From Pseudomonas sp. R84 (GTDB taxonomy: Bacteria > Pseudomonadota > Gammaproteobacteria > Pseudomonadales > Pseudomonadaceae): a stretch of DNA of 64,000 nt. Below are positions 51,238 to 60,230 of this stretch, piece after piece. The notes under the pieces were generated by a model. The model saw only the letters and a program-made list of their open reading frames with translations, was not told where the DNA came from and did not search any database. A program made the translations under genes and the position numbers. Each line of letters opens with the position of its first letter. Positions within the stretch are counted from its first letter, which is position 1. Location of the stretch: assembly GCF_009834515.1 (NCBI RefSeq), contig NZ_CP019426.1, forward strand, positions 3,771,501-3,835,500. Reading direction: 5' to 3'.

Positions 51238-51270
51238 GGGCAGATCCTTTTACACGGTGCTGCTACTGGC

Positions 51271-51350
51271 CTCTTCGCGAGCAGGCTCACTCCTACCGGG
51301 ACTGCGGTGAACACAAATCCAATGTAGGAGTGAGCCTGCTCGCGATAACG
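51271..51350. repeat. REP doublet (inverted pair)
   Basis: Inverted GCGAGCAGGCTCACTCCTAC and GTAGGAGTGAGCCTGCTCGC copies about 32 bases apart, between yejA and the first TonB receptor gene. Confidence 0.92.
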
Positions 51351-51462
51351 CCGGGCCAGTCACCACACATCCTGCCTACCTGTGATGTGCAACAGGCCGG
51401 CGATTTTTATAGGGCGTGCTTTAGATCAATAGGTGACTAAAACCCGCCATCTCTGAGCATTT

Positions 51463-54117
51463 TCAAAACTTGTAACTGACCCGCGTGTACAGCGTCCGCC
51501 CGAACGGATCGCCATATTTCGGGTCGTAGCCGCTCTGGAACGTGTAGGTCTGGTTGCTGAACGGCGGTTCGCGGTCGAACAGGTTTTTTGCGCCGAGGGT
51601 CACGCTCAGGGTCTTGCGCCAGGTGTAGGTGCCGGCCAGATCCCAGACGTTGTACGAGCCGACGTAATCGTGGGTGTCGCGATCGGAGTCGTGGTAACCG
51701 CTGGTGTAGCGGTTGGTGAGCGCGGCGCCGAACGGGCCGTAATTCCAGCTGCCAGTCAGGCTGTGGCGCCAGCGCGCCACGGCACCCGCCGACGCAAAAT
51801 CACCGCCACGGAAATCGCCGAGCTTGTCGATGTAGTCGCCCTTGAGCTGTTGCTGGTAGTCATAACGAGTGACGTAGGTGCCTTGCAGGCCGATGCCGAA
51901 GTTGCCGTACGGTGTGCTCGGCAAACGGTAATCGAAGCTGACGTCGACGCCATTGGTCTTGATCTTGCCGAGGTTGGCCAACCCGGTGACGATGTGATCG
52001 ATGGAGCCATCCGGCTTGCGGATCAGGCGATCCGGGTACAGCTCAGGATTCTCGAACACCGCCGATTCGGGGAACTCGGCAATCTGGTTGGCGATGTCGA
52101 TCCACCAGAAATCCAACCCGGCGCTCAGGCGCTCGAACGGCTGATAAACAAACCCGAGGGTGACGTTGCGCGCGGTTTCCGGGCTCAGGTCAGTATTGCC
52201 GCCGCTGGTGCGATTGAACTGCTGCGCGCAATCGCGGTTGGCGATGCCGCCATTGCTCGGATTACCGCCTGCGCACAAACGCGGGTCGTTGTAGTTGGCG
52301 TTGGTGAAACTGCTGAACGTCGGGTTGTACAACTCATACAACGACGGCGCACGGAATCCTTCGCTGTAGGCGCCGCGCACCACCAGTTCCTTGAATGGCT
52401 GGAAGCGGAACGAGTATTTCGGGTTAGTGGTGCTGCCGAAGTCGCTGTACTTGTCGTGGCGTACGGCGGCGGACAGTTCGAGGCTGTCGAGCACCGGCAC
52501 ATTGACCTCGGCGTATTCGGCCGAGACGCTGCGATCCCCGGCAACACTGCCGTTCGGATCAACACCGAGGCTTTGCACGTCTCCGGCAAATGCGGCGAAA
52601 TCCTGATGGAAGTCTTCCTTGCGATACTCGCCGCCCAGTGCCAATGCTGAAGGGCCGGCGCCGAACCAGTCGCCGATTTCACGACTGATGCGCCCGTCGA
52701 TGGCCTTCACCCGCCCGACCGCCGTGGCGTAATCACCGTCCACCGCGTTGGCCGCCAACAGCGCGGAACCGGCAGCCGTCTGCGGACCGAACGGGTTGAT
52801 CACACCGTTGGCAATGCCGGCGCTGACCGCACGATCGTTGACGTAGCCGTCCTGAATGCTGTTGATCACTTTGTTCTGGTTGTACGAAGCGCCGAGGTTG
52901 TAATCCCAGCCGGCGAGCGTGCCATCGAAACTCAAGAGCAAGCGCTGACTGGTGTTGTCGTCCTCATGCTGCCGCGCACCGACGGCGGTTTCACGCCAGT
53001 TGACGTCAACCGCTTGCGTCGGGTCGAGGGCGAAGCCGTTCGGCCCTGGCGTGATGCCGTTACCCGGATAGAACGCCGTGCCGGGATTGACCTGATTGCC
53101 CATCAATGTGCCGGGGCCGATTTGCGTGCGGTTTTCGTTGCGTGCCCAAAAGTATTCGAGGCTGACGTTGTGATCGTCCGACAGCTTGCCGGTGGCTTTG
53201 GCGAAGGCCGAGGTCTTTTCGGTTTCCGGCACCAGATCAAGGTAGTTCCACAGGCTCTGCCGGCAGATGCCGTTGCGTGCCAGCAAACCCGGTGCGTTGC
53301 AGCCGGAACCGGCCAAAGGGTTGGTGGCGTTGCTGCCCTGACTCCAGTTGGCCGGCGAGGCGGTGCCGGAGGTGTAATCGAGTCCGCGGTTCGGCTGATA
53401 GTTGTAGGTGTAGCCGCGATCTTCGGCGGCCAGGCGTTGCTGCTTGTCGTAGCTGACCACGCCGAACACGTTGAAGCGATCCTCCTGCAAATCACCGAAA
53501 CCCCAACTGCCGCTGAAGTTACGGCTTTCACCGCCACCCGAATGCGTCGGCGTGTCGTAACTCGTGCTGATCTGCCCTTCGGTGAGACTGGTTTTGGTGA
53601 TGAAGTTGATCACCCCGCCAATCGCATCGGTGCCGTACAGCGCCGAGGCGCCATCGCGCAGCACCTCCACACGATCGATGGCCGCGAACGGGATGGTGTT
53701 GAGGTCGACACCGGAGCCGTTGATCGCATTGGTGGCGTTGTTACTCAGGCGCCGACCATTGAGAAGCACCAAGGTTTTGTTGGCGCCGATGCCGCGCAGA
53801 TCCGCATAAGACGCACCGCCACTGCTCGAGCCCACCGAACGCCCGGAGCCAACCGAAGACTGGTTAGCGGAAATACGGCTGACCAGCTCCTCGGTGGTAG
53901 TAACACCCTGCTCGCGCAGCTCTTCGACGCGCAGGATGGTGACCGGCACTGCGGTTTCCGCATCGACCCGGCGGATTGCCGTCCCCGTGACTTCGACACG
54001 CTGCAGTTGAGTGGTCGGTTCGGTTGCCGTGCTATCGGCGGCGATCGCCGGCAGTGTGTTGATTGCCAGCAGCAAGGCCAGGCTCAAAGGTGATTTGACG
54101 GGTGAAAACTGAATCAT
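51463..54117 (-). CDS. TonB-dependent outer-membrane receptor
   Basis: This 884-residue protein has a signal peptide (SLALLLAINTLPAIAA), a TonB-box-like N-terminus (QLQRVEVTGTAIRRV), a plug domain at ~40-165 (RVEVLRDGASALYGTDAIGG) and a 22-strand barrel ending in the aromatic C-terminus YTRVSYKF. It lacks an STN domain, so it is a transporter only. The extracellular loops contain CNAPGLLARNGIC and CAGGNPSNGGIANRDC, possible disulfide loops. The substrate is unknown; this branch is often assigned to peptides or carbohydrates rather than siderophores. It is a paralogue of the receptor at 55483. Confidence 0.92.
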   Translation of the reverse strand: MIQFSPVKSPLSLALLLAINTLPAIAADSTATEPTTQLQRVEVTGTAIRRVDAETAVPVTILRVEELREQGVTTTEELVSRISANQSSVGSGRSVGSSSGGASYADLRGIGANKTLVLLNGRRLSNNATNAINGSGVDLNTIPFAAIDRVEVLRDGASALYGTDAIGGVINFITKTSLTEGQISTSYDTPTHSGGGESRNFSGSWGFGDLQEDRFNVFGVVSYDKQQRLAAEDRGYTYNYQPNRGLDYTSGTASPANWSQGSNATNPLAGSGCNAPGLLARNGICRQSLWNYLDLVPETEKTSAFAKATGKLSDDHNVSLEYFWARNENRTQIGPGTLMGNQVNPGTAFYPGNGITPGPNGFALDPTQAVDVNWRETAVGARQHEDDNTSQRLLLSFDGTLAGWDYNLGASYNQNKVINSIQDGYVNDRAVSAGIANGVINPFGPQTAAGSALLAANAVDGDYATAVGRVKAIDGRISREIGDWFGAGPSALALGGEYRKEDFHQDFAAFAGDVQSLGVDPNGSVAGDRSVSAEYAEVNVPVLDSLELSAAVRHDKYSDFGSTTNPKYSFRFQPFKELVVRGAYSEGFRAPSLYELYNPTFSSFTNANYNDPRLCAGGNPSNGGIANRDCAQQFNRTSGGNTDLSPETARNVTLGFVYQPFERLSAGLDFWWIDIANQIAEFPESAVFENPELYPDRLIRKPDGSIDHIVTGLANLGKIKTNGVDVSFDYRLPSTPYGNFGIGLQGTYVTRYDYQQQLKGDYIDKLGDFRGGDFASAGAVARWRHSLTGSWNYGPFGAALTNRYTSGYHDSDRDTHDYVGSYNVWDLAGTYTWRKTLSVTLGAKNLFDREPPFSNQTYTFQSGYDPKYGDPFGRTLYTRVSYKF

Positions 54118-54235
54118 GAACAGCCATCCCTGCGTTTTGGTTTATGCAGGGATGTGCGATGACGAATCAGGATTTATAGAGGCCGATTTAGACTGTTGGG
54201 TGCTGAGGTTATGCAAAAAAATCCATGCCTCGATA

Positions 54236-54739
54236 TCAACCCGATGCCATCTCCCTCAGCAACCTTGTATCCAGGCCAAAACGTTCTTGAGAAACCATTT
54301 TGAACTGCCCCTGTGCCAGGTCGCAGCTCACCAGCAGATTCCACGAGTGGCGGGTTGCCGCCGAGGGGATCAGGACAAACGGATGCTCATCCAGTAAAGC
54401 GTCGGCAAACCGCTGTTGATTGGGCGACGGCCAAGCGGGACTCAACCAGTAAGGATTCGGGACCTCTTCGGGCTGAACGACTTTGACCCGTGCATCGCCG
54501 ATGACCTCAAAGCACGTCAGCACATAAGGTTCTCTGTCCAGTACATCGAAACTATTATTGGCGGCCACCTCCAGAATGGCCGAGGACGGGTCGACAGATG
54601 CATAGACGACTCGCCGGCCAGGCGCATTCCATCGACCGCCCTTCAGTTTTGGACCCATCCCGCTGTCCCACGTATCTCCGTAGGCCTCCTGATCCAGGCG
54701 CCAGCCATACCAGTGTCCTTCCCAGGGCAAGGGATTCAT
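54236..54739 (-). CDS. RES domain toxin
   Basis: This 167-residue RES-domain protein is named for its conserved Arg, Glu and Ser. Candidates here are the Arg in WYGWRLDQEAYGDTWD, the Glu in SSAILEVAAN and the Ser in IPSAATRHSWNLL. RES toxins degrade NAD+ and stop growth. ATG 54739 overlaps the antitoxin stop as ATGA, which decides the start over the longer frame from 54859 that would overlap the antitoxin by 124 bases. It pairs with the gene directly upstream. Confidence 0.88.
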   Translation of the reverse strand: MNPLPWEGHWYGWRLDQEAYGDTWDSGMGPKLKGGRWNAPGRRVVYASVDPSSAILEVAANNSFDVLDREPYVLTCFEVIGDARVKVVQPEEVPNPYWLSPAWPSPNQQRFADALLDEHPFVLIPSAATRHSWNLLVSCDLAQGQFKMVSQERFGLDTRLLREMASG

Positions 54740-55308
54740 GGGTAACCCCCGTACAGGAGCCGACACAAGTATTGCTCGACCATCTGGAAGCCCAGTGGAT
54801 GACGGGTCAATTCCAACGGTACGTAGCCGTTCAGGTAAGGGGTGGACTTCTGCATCCATATTTCCGCCTGTGGCAGCCCCCCGAACGCCCGAGTGGCCAT
54901 CTCCAGCACCAGCGCATATTGGTAGGCGACGACACTCTGTTGCGAGTCAAGCCGCACCGATTTGCCTTCCTTCAACAGCCGCTGCACGGTTCTGACAGAT
55001 TTGCCGGTGATGCGTTTGACCATGTCCTCGCACAGGTACATTTCGGAAGTTGAAAGCATGTTGACGACGTCGCTCAGCTCAAAGCCCTCCTCGGTAAGGC
55101 GGACAATCAGCATGGCGTCGTCACCGAGGTCCTGGCCATGCACGAGCAAATCGACAGGCTTGCCCGCGACCTTCTTCAGCCCCGTCAGCCGGGGCACTTT
55201 TGCTGTGGGCATCGCGACATCCTCCATGGGGCATCTGGCGCGATCGTCGATCCAGAAGTTGCGCAGGGAATAAACAGAGGTTTCATGCTCGATGTGTGGG
55301 GTACGCAT
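54736..55308 (-). CDS. Xre/MbcA/ParS-type antitoxin
   Basis: This 190-residue protein has an N-terminal Xre-like DNA-binding region (DAMLIVRLTEEGFELSDVVN) and a C-terminal DUF2384 (MbcA/ParS toxin-binding) region ending in ARAFGGLPQAEIWMQKSTPY and GYVPLELTRHPLGFQMVEQY. This is the standard partner of RES toxins and should repress its own promoter and neutralise the toxin. AGGATCG precedes ATG 55308. The ATGA overlap with the toxin supports a two-gene operon. Confidence 0.9.
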   Translation of the reverse strand: MRTPHIEHETSVYSLRNFWIDDRARCPMEDVAMPTAKVPRLTGLKKVAGKPVDLLVHGQDLGDDAMLIVRLTEEGFELSDVVNMLSTSEMYLCEDMVKRITGKSVRTVQRLLKEGKSVRLDSQQSVVAYQYALVLEMATRAFGGLPQAEIWMQKSTPYLNGYVPLELTRHPLGFQMVEQYLCRLLYGGYP

Positions 55309-55482
55309 AATCGATCCTTTATCTGGGAGCCTGAGCGTTCAAGCCACTCAGCGACTTCAATGTCAGGTCCGATGCTATAGATCGCGCTTCCGACGACCAA
55401 CCTGAAAAAGTCGTCGGAAATATCCGCTGCTTGCCGCAAAACCTGCCATTTTCCGTAGGACGTAAACGCGAGATTCCTGCCC

Positions 55483-58392
55483 TCAGCCGCCGAAGTGATA
55501 ACTCACATCCAGCCACCACTGCCGTCCGTACGGGTCATAGTTGCCGGTCGGGTAATACGGCCACCCCGCCGAGTCATCGTGTTTGACCTGATTGAGCACG
55601 TTGTTCACGGTCAGCCCGACACTCGCCCGGTCATTGAGCTTGTAACGCGCGCTGGCGTTGAACACCGTCCACGGTGACAGGCGACCGTCCCCCGCGCCGT
55701 TGGTGACCGAACCGTAACGAATGCCCATCAGAGTCGCCGTGGCTTTCTGGTAATCCCAGGTCAGGCTGGCGTTGACCTTGCTGCGCCAGTCGTAGTTGGT
55801 GCGTGAGGTGCGCCAGTCTTGCGTGGGTGCCTCTTCCGACTCCTTGTAGTAATGCGACAACACCAGGGTGTAACCCAGCGCAGAACTGAACGCGCCGTAC
55901 TGCCCGGCGCCCCAGCGAATGTTGCTCTTGAAATCCAGACCACTGACCCGCTCGCTGGCGGCGTTGATCGCATTGACCCGCACGCGGTTCAACTGGTTCG
56001 GATCGACCGCCGCATTGCCGGCGTTGCGATCGATGCGCGCCAGGGTCGATTGGCAATTGGCCGAGTTGATGTCCTGCGTGCCATTGCGGCATTCGTTTTC
56101 CTGCTGTAGCAGTCGGTTTTCATCGACAGTGGTCAGCAGATCGTCGATCTCGACACGCCAGAAATCGGTGGAGAAATCGAAGTTGCGCGACGGCGACCAG
56201 ACAAACCCGTACGTCCACGATTTGCCACGTTCGGACTCCAGATTCGCTGTACCGCTCTGGGTGTAATCGACCCGCCCACGATCACAGGCACCCTCCACGC
56301 CCTGGCTGCAACCGTAGTAATCGATCTGCGCCGGGTAGTAGCCGTTGCTGTCGGACTGATAGATGTAATTCAGATCCGGCGCGCGGAAACTGGTGCCGTA
56401 ACTGCCGCGCAGCAACAGGCTGGTGACCGGGCGCCATTCCAGTCCCAGGTTGTAGGTTTTCTGCTGTTCGGTGCGGCCGCTGAATTTGTATTGATCCCAG
56501 CGTCCGGCGGCGGTCGCCAGCAGCGTGTCAGTCAGCGGAATGCTGAACTCGCCACCCGCCGCGTAGCGTTTGCGCGAGCCACCGGAACTCTGCTGTGGGC
56601 TCACGCCGTAAAAAATGCCGTCATTGAGGCCATCGTCCGGGTCAACGCGGTATTCCTGCTTGCCCGCTTCCAGCACCCCGGCGAAGCCCACCGGACCCGC
56701 CGGCAAGTCGAACAGGTCACCATTGACCGAGGCGTTGTAACTGGTCGACACCGACTTGCTGCTCTGGGTGAGGTTGCCGCGAAACTGCTGCCACTCCTGC
56801 GGCGTCAGCGGCCGGTCGAGCCGTGAAGCATCCGGGGCGAATACTGGATAACCGCCGCTGACACCGAGTTGCGGGCCAAGGTAGAAATCCTGAATCGATG
56901 ACAGTGGCGTGTAGCGCGTGGTCCTGACGCTGCGATATTCCGAGCGATTGGCTGCCAGATCGTAACTCCAGCCGGTGTCGGCGATCTTGTCCGAGAGCCC
57001 CAGGGTGCCGGTCCATGAGGTGTCGCGCCACTTGCTGTTGTTGCTGGTGCGACCACCGATTTCCTCTTCGCCGAAGCGTCGATACCAGCGCTCCAGATTG
57101 CCGCTGTTCTGGTTGATGAAATCCGGTGAGGTGAAGGTCGGCCCGCGCGTGTTGTTCTGGATATGGTCGAGGCCGTACATCAAATCGGCGAAGACCTGGC
57201 CGCTGTCGCTGAAATGCCAGGTGCCACGGGTATAGCCGTCGTAGTTTTCCTTCTGGGTCTGCACGGTCCAGTAATCGTTGTACATCTGATCGGTGCGGCA
57301 GCGCCCGCCGCTGTTGACCAGTTTGTTGTCGAAGGTGCCCTGATAAGCACCGCAACCCGGTCCCCGATAACGATTGTTGCTCAGGTCGCGGCGGTAACCG
57401 ACATCTGCCAGCGGGCCGTTTTGCATAAAGCCACGGTCATCGGCCCAGATCGGATCGCGGTTAGTCAGCTCCAGACCGAACAAGCCGTCAAAATCCCCCC
57501 AACTGCCGCCGCCGCTGATCTGCAAGCGCTGGTTGTCACCGCCGCCGCGCTCGCTGGTGCCGCCCTTGAGATTGACGTCGACACCGTTGATCTTGTCCTT
57601 GAGGATGATGTTGACCACCCCGGCGATCGCGTCCGAGCCGTAAATCGCCGAGGCGCCGCTGCTGAGGATTTCGATGCGTTCGATGACCGCCGACGGAATG
57701 TTCGCCAGGTTGGTGAAATTGACCTTGCCGTCGTACGGCGTTGGGTAGTCGGCGACGCGACGGCCATTGATCAACACCAGCGTATGGTTCGGGCCGAGGC
57801 CGCGCAGGTTGAGTGCGCTGGCCGCCGGTTGCCAGGTGTTGCCGTAATCTTCGCCTTGGGTCATTCCGGTGTTTTGCGTCTGCGTCGCCAGGGCGTCGTA
57901 GACGTTTTTGTAGCCGCGCGCTTCCATTTCTTCGTGGGTAATGACGTTGACCGGTGTGGCGCCATCGCTCTGCGCGCGGGCAATGCGCGAACCGGTCACG
58001 GTGACTTTTTCCATACGGTAATCGGCGCTGGTGACCGGCGCCACAGCGGTGACTTTCGCCGGCACATCAGCCGCGCGAACCGTTAAACCCTGGGTGCTTT
58101 GTTCGACTTGCAGACCGCTGCCAAGCAAGGCCTTTTCCACCGCCTGACGACCGCCCAATGCCCCACGCACCGCCGCGCTGTGTTTGCCTTTCACCAGTTC
58201 TTGGCTGAAAGAAATCGGTACACCGCTCTGCCGCGAGATGTCCAGCAACACTTCGTCGAGCGGTCCGCTGGCGATGTCGAAGGTGAACACCGCCGCTGCC
58301 GATTCCTGGGCCACCGCCGCCCATGGACTGATGCCCATCGCCAATGCAGCAGCAAGAGTCAATCGAGGTAATTTTTGTTTGATTGAGAACAT
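55483..58392 (-). CDS. TonB-dependent receptor with STN signalling domain
   Basis: This 969-residue outer-membrane protein has a signal peptide (KLPRLTLAAALAMGISPWAA) followed by an STN domain at ~35-90 (FTFDIASGPLDEVLLDISRQ), which contacts FecR in the periplasm. The plug domain lies at ~120-240 (RIEILSSGASAIYGSDAIAG) and the barrel ends QWWLDVSYHFGG. The STN domain and the fecR/sigma genes immediately upstream make it a transducing receptor that switches on its own transcription when ligand binds. The ligand is unknown. ATG 58392 was chosen at the signal peptide; the longer frame adds 64 residues. Confidence 0.94.
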   Translation of the reverse strand: MFSIKQKLPRLTLAAALAMGISPWAAVAQESAAAVFTFDIASGPLDEVLLDISRQSGVPISFSQELVKGKHSAAVRGALGGRQAVEKALLGSGLQVEQSTQGLTVRAADVPAKVTAVAPVTSADYRMEKVTVTGSRIARAQSDGATPVNVITHEEMEARGYKNVYDALATQTQNTGMTQGEDYGNTWQPAASALNLRGLGPNHTLVLINGRRVADYPTPYDGKVNFTNLANIPSAVIERIEILSSGASAIYGSDAIAGVVNIILKDKINGVDVNLKGGTSERGGGDNQRLQISGGGSWGDFDGLFGLELTNRDPIWADDRGFMQNGPLADVGYRRDLSNNRYRGPGCGAYQGTFDNKLVNSGGRCRTDQMYNDYWTVQTQKENYDGYTRGTWHFSDSGQVFADLMYGLDHIQNNTRGPTFTSPDFINQNSGNLERWYRRFGEEEIGGRTSNNSKWRDTSWTGTLGLSDKIADTGWSYDLAANRSEYRSVRTTRYTPLSSIQDFYLGPQLGVSGGYPVFAPDASRLDRPLTPQEWQQFRGNLTQSSKSVSTSYNASVNGDLFDLPAGPVGFAGVLEAGKQEYRVDPDDGLNDGIFYGVSPQQSSGGSRKRYAAGGEFSIPLTDTLLATAAGRWDQYKFSGRTEQQKTYNLGLEWRPVTSLLLRGSYGTSFRAPDLNYIYQSDSNGYYPAQIDYYGCSQGVEGACDRGRVDYTQSGTANLESERGKSWTYGFVWSPSRNFDFSTDFWRVEIDDLLTTVDENRLLQQENECRNGTQDINSANCQSTLARIDRNAGNAAVDPNQLNRVRVNAINAASERVSGLDFKSNIRWGAGQYGAFSSALGYTLVLSHYYKESEEAPTQDWRTSRTNYDWRSKVNASLTWDYQKATATLMGIRYGSVTNGAGDGRLSPWTVFNASARYKLNDRASVGLTVNNVLNQVKHDDSAGWPYYPTGNYDPYGRQWWLDVSYHFGG

Positions 58393-58483
58393 CGAAGGGT
58401 TTCCCTGTTGGAGGCATCTGCAGGGAATGAGCAGCGGGCCGGCGCTTTTTATAGGGCGGCGATTAGGCCAAGAAGTTATGGGT

Positions 58484-59431
58484 TTATAACCGCGCGTCGA
58501 TGCTGACCCAGTACGGGTTGTGCCAGGTGATGCGGATCGGCAGCGAGCGTTCCAGCAGTTGCAACGTGCGATCGCTGTCGTCAAGCGGATAGAGGCCGCT
58601 GAGGCGCAGGTCGGCGACTTCCGGGCTTAGATGCAAGATGCCGCGACGGTAGCGGCGCAAGCTGTCGATGACTTCGTACAAAGGCCGGTCGCGGACTTCC
58701 AGGCGACCTTGCACCCATGCACTTTCCTGGCCGTTGCTACGTTCCAGCGACAGCACTCCAGCGCCGTTGAACAACAGACTTTCGCCGGCCTGCACCACTT
58801 GCCGCGCACCGCCGGCGGTGACCACTTCGACCTGCGAATGGAGCATCACCAAACGCGTCGCCTCCTCGCGGTACTGCACGAGAAACTTCGTCCCCAGCGC
58901 GCGCAGGCGACCGTGCTCGGTCTCGACCACAAAGGGCCGCGCCGGCTCTTTCGCCACATCCACCAACAACTCACCGCTGCGCAAGGCGAGCAGGCGCTGT
59001 TGGCTATCGAACAAAGGCACCACACGACTGCGCGCGTTGAGGGTCAGCGCACTGCCGTCGGCCAGGGTGAAGTCACGTCGCTCGCCGGTCCCGGTCGACA
59101 ACTCCCCCGCCTCCGGCAGCCAGCCGTAACGCCGCCCGAGCAGCCCGGCCAACAGCCCGATGCCGAGCACACTCAGACTGCCGCTGATAAAGCGTCGCCG
59201 ACTCGATGGCGCGTTAAGGCTGTGCAGCAGACTGCTGCGCGGCAAGGTGCGCAGGGTCGGGTTGCGTAGCAGATTGAGGCCGCCGCCCATTTGCTCGATG
59301 ACCTGCTGATGCCGTGGGTCGGCAACGCGCCAAGCCTCGAATGCGGCCCGCTCAGCCATGCCCGCCTCGCCCGACTGCAACAACGCCAGCCATTGCGCGG
59401 CCTCATCGATCACCGCTTCGTCCGGCCTCAT
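58484..59431 (-). CDS. FecR-type anti-sigma regulator
   Basis: This 315-residue membrane regulator has a cytoplasmic DUF4880 N-terminus (DEAAQWLALLQSGEAGMAERAAF), one membrane helix (ISGSLSVLGIGLLAGLLG) and a periplasmic FecR domain with a C-terminal STN-like part (LYEVIDSLRRYRRGILHLSP). It transmits the receptor signal to the ECF sigma factor. ATG 59431 overlaps the sigma stop as ATGA. Confidence 0.93.
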   Translation of the reverse strand: MRPDEAVIDEAAQWLALLQSGEAGMAERAAFEAWRVADPRHQQVIEQMGGGLNLLRNPTLRTLPRSSLLHSLNAPSSRRRFISGSLSVLGIGLLAGLLGRRYGWLPEAGELSTGTGERRDFTLADGSALTLNARSRVVPLFDSQQRLLALRSGELLVDVAKEPARPFVVETEHGRLRALGTKFLVQYREEATRLVMLHSQVEVVTAGGARQVVQAGESLLFNGAGVLSLERSNGQESAWVQGRLEVRDRPLYEVIDSLRRYRRGILHLSPEVADLRLSGLYPLDDSDRTLQLLERSLPIRITWHNPYWVSIDARL

Positions 59432-59934
59432 GCCTGCATCGCCTGATAGCAACGCTTGAACGCTTCGACCATGTATTGCTGCACGCGGCTGGTGGACACC
59501 CCGAGGCGCTCGCCGATCTCGCTGTAGGTCAAGCCGTCGAGCTGGTGGTAGAGAAACGCCGCTTTGGCTTTGGCCGACAACCCGTTGAGCAAACGATCGA
59601 CCGCCAGCAGCGCTTCGATCACCAGCGCCCGCTCTTCCGGAGACGGATGCACCGGTTCTGGCGCCAGCGCCAGGCTTTCCAGATAGGCGCGTTCCAGGTC
59701 CTGGCGACGCCAGCCTTCATAGACCAGCCGCCGGGCGATGGTAGTGAGCAGCGCGCGTGGCTCGCGAATGGCCGTCGGGTCCGGCAATGCCAGCACCCGC
59801 AGAAAGGTTTCCGAGGCGATGTCCTGCGCACTGTGCGGGCAACCCAGCGTGCGGCCAACGGCAGCGCACAGCCAGCGATAGTCCTTTTGGAACATCTGCC
59901 CGATGATCTGGTAATGCGGGTTGTACCCACCCAT
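59428..59934 (-). CDS. FecI-like ECF sigma factor
   Basis: This 168-residue sigma-70 protein has region 2 (QKDYRWLCAAVGRTLGCPHS, DIASETFLRV) and a region 4 helix-turn-helix (LDGLTYSEIGERLGVSTSRV). It is the ECF partner of the FecR protein and probably drives the downstream receptor gene. ATG 59934 has GGGAG at seven bases; the longer frame adds 72 residues without family match. Confidence 0.93.
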   Translation of the reverse strand: MGGYNPHYQIIGQMFQKDYRWLCAAVGRTLGCPHSAQDIASETFLRVLALPDPTAIREPRALLTTIARRLVYEGWRRQDLERAYLESLALAPEPVHPSPEERALVIEALLAVDRLLNGLSAKAKAAFLYHQLDGLTYSEIGERLGVSTSRVQQYMVEAFKRCYQAMQA

Positions 59935-60230
59935 GCCTTGCTCCCTGAAACGGGTCCCACCCGCTGCGAAAAACCATCGTTCTGCCGGGATCGTCCGGCT
60001 CTGATCAGGCGCGACTGTGCAATAGCCTCGAAGACATTTGAAGTAATAAAAAATCAGCACAAGCAAACCATTAAGCATAAGGCACTTGGTCGCCGCAGAA
60101 ACACTGGCTGACAGAACGTTGACCTCGATCACTGGCGCGTGGCCGGCCACTGATTAATCTCGCGGCTCCATCGAAAGCCAGGGACGGCTCACCGAGAGCC
60201 CACGGCGAACCCACTCAAGGAAGAGCAAGC

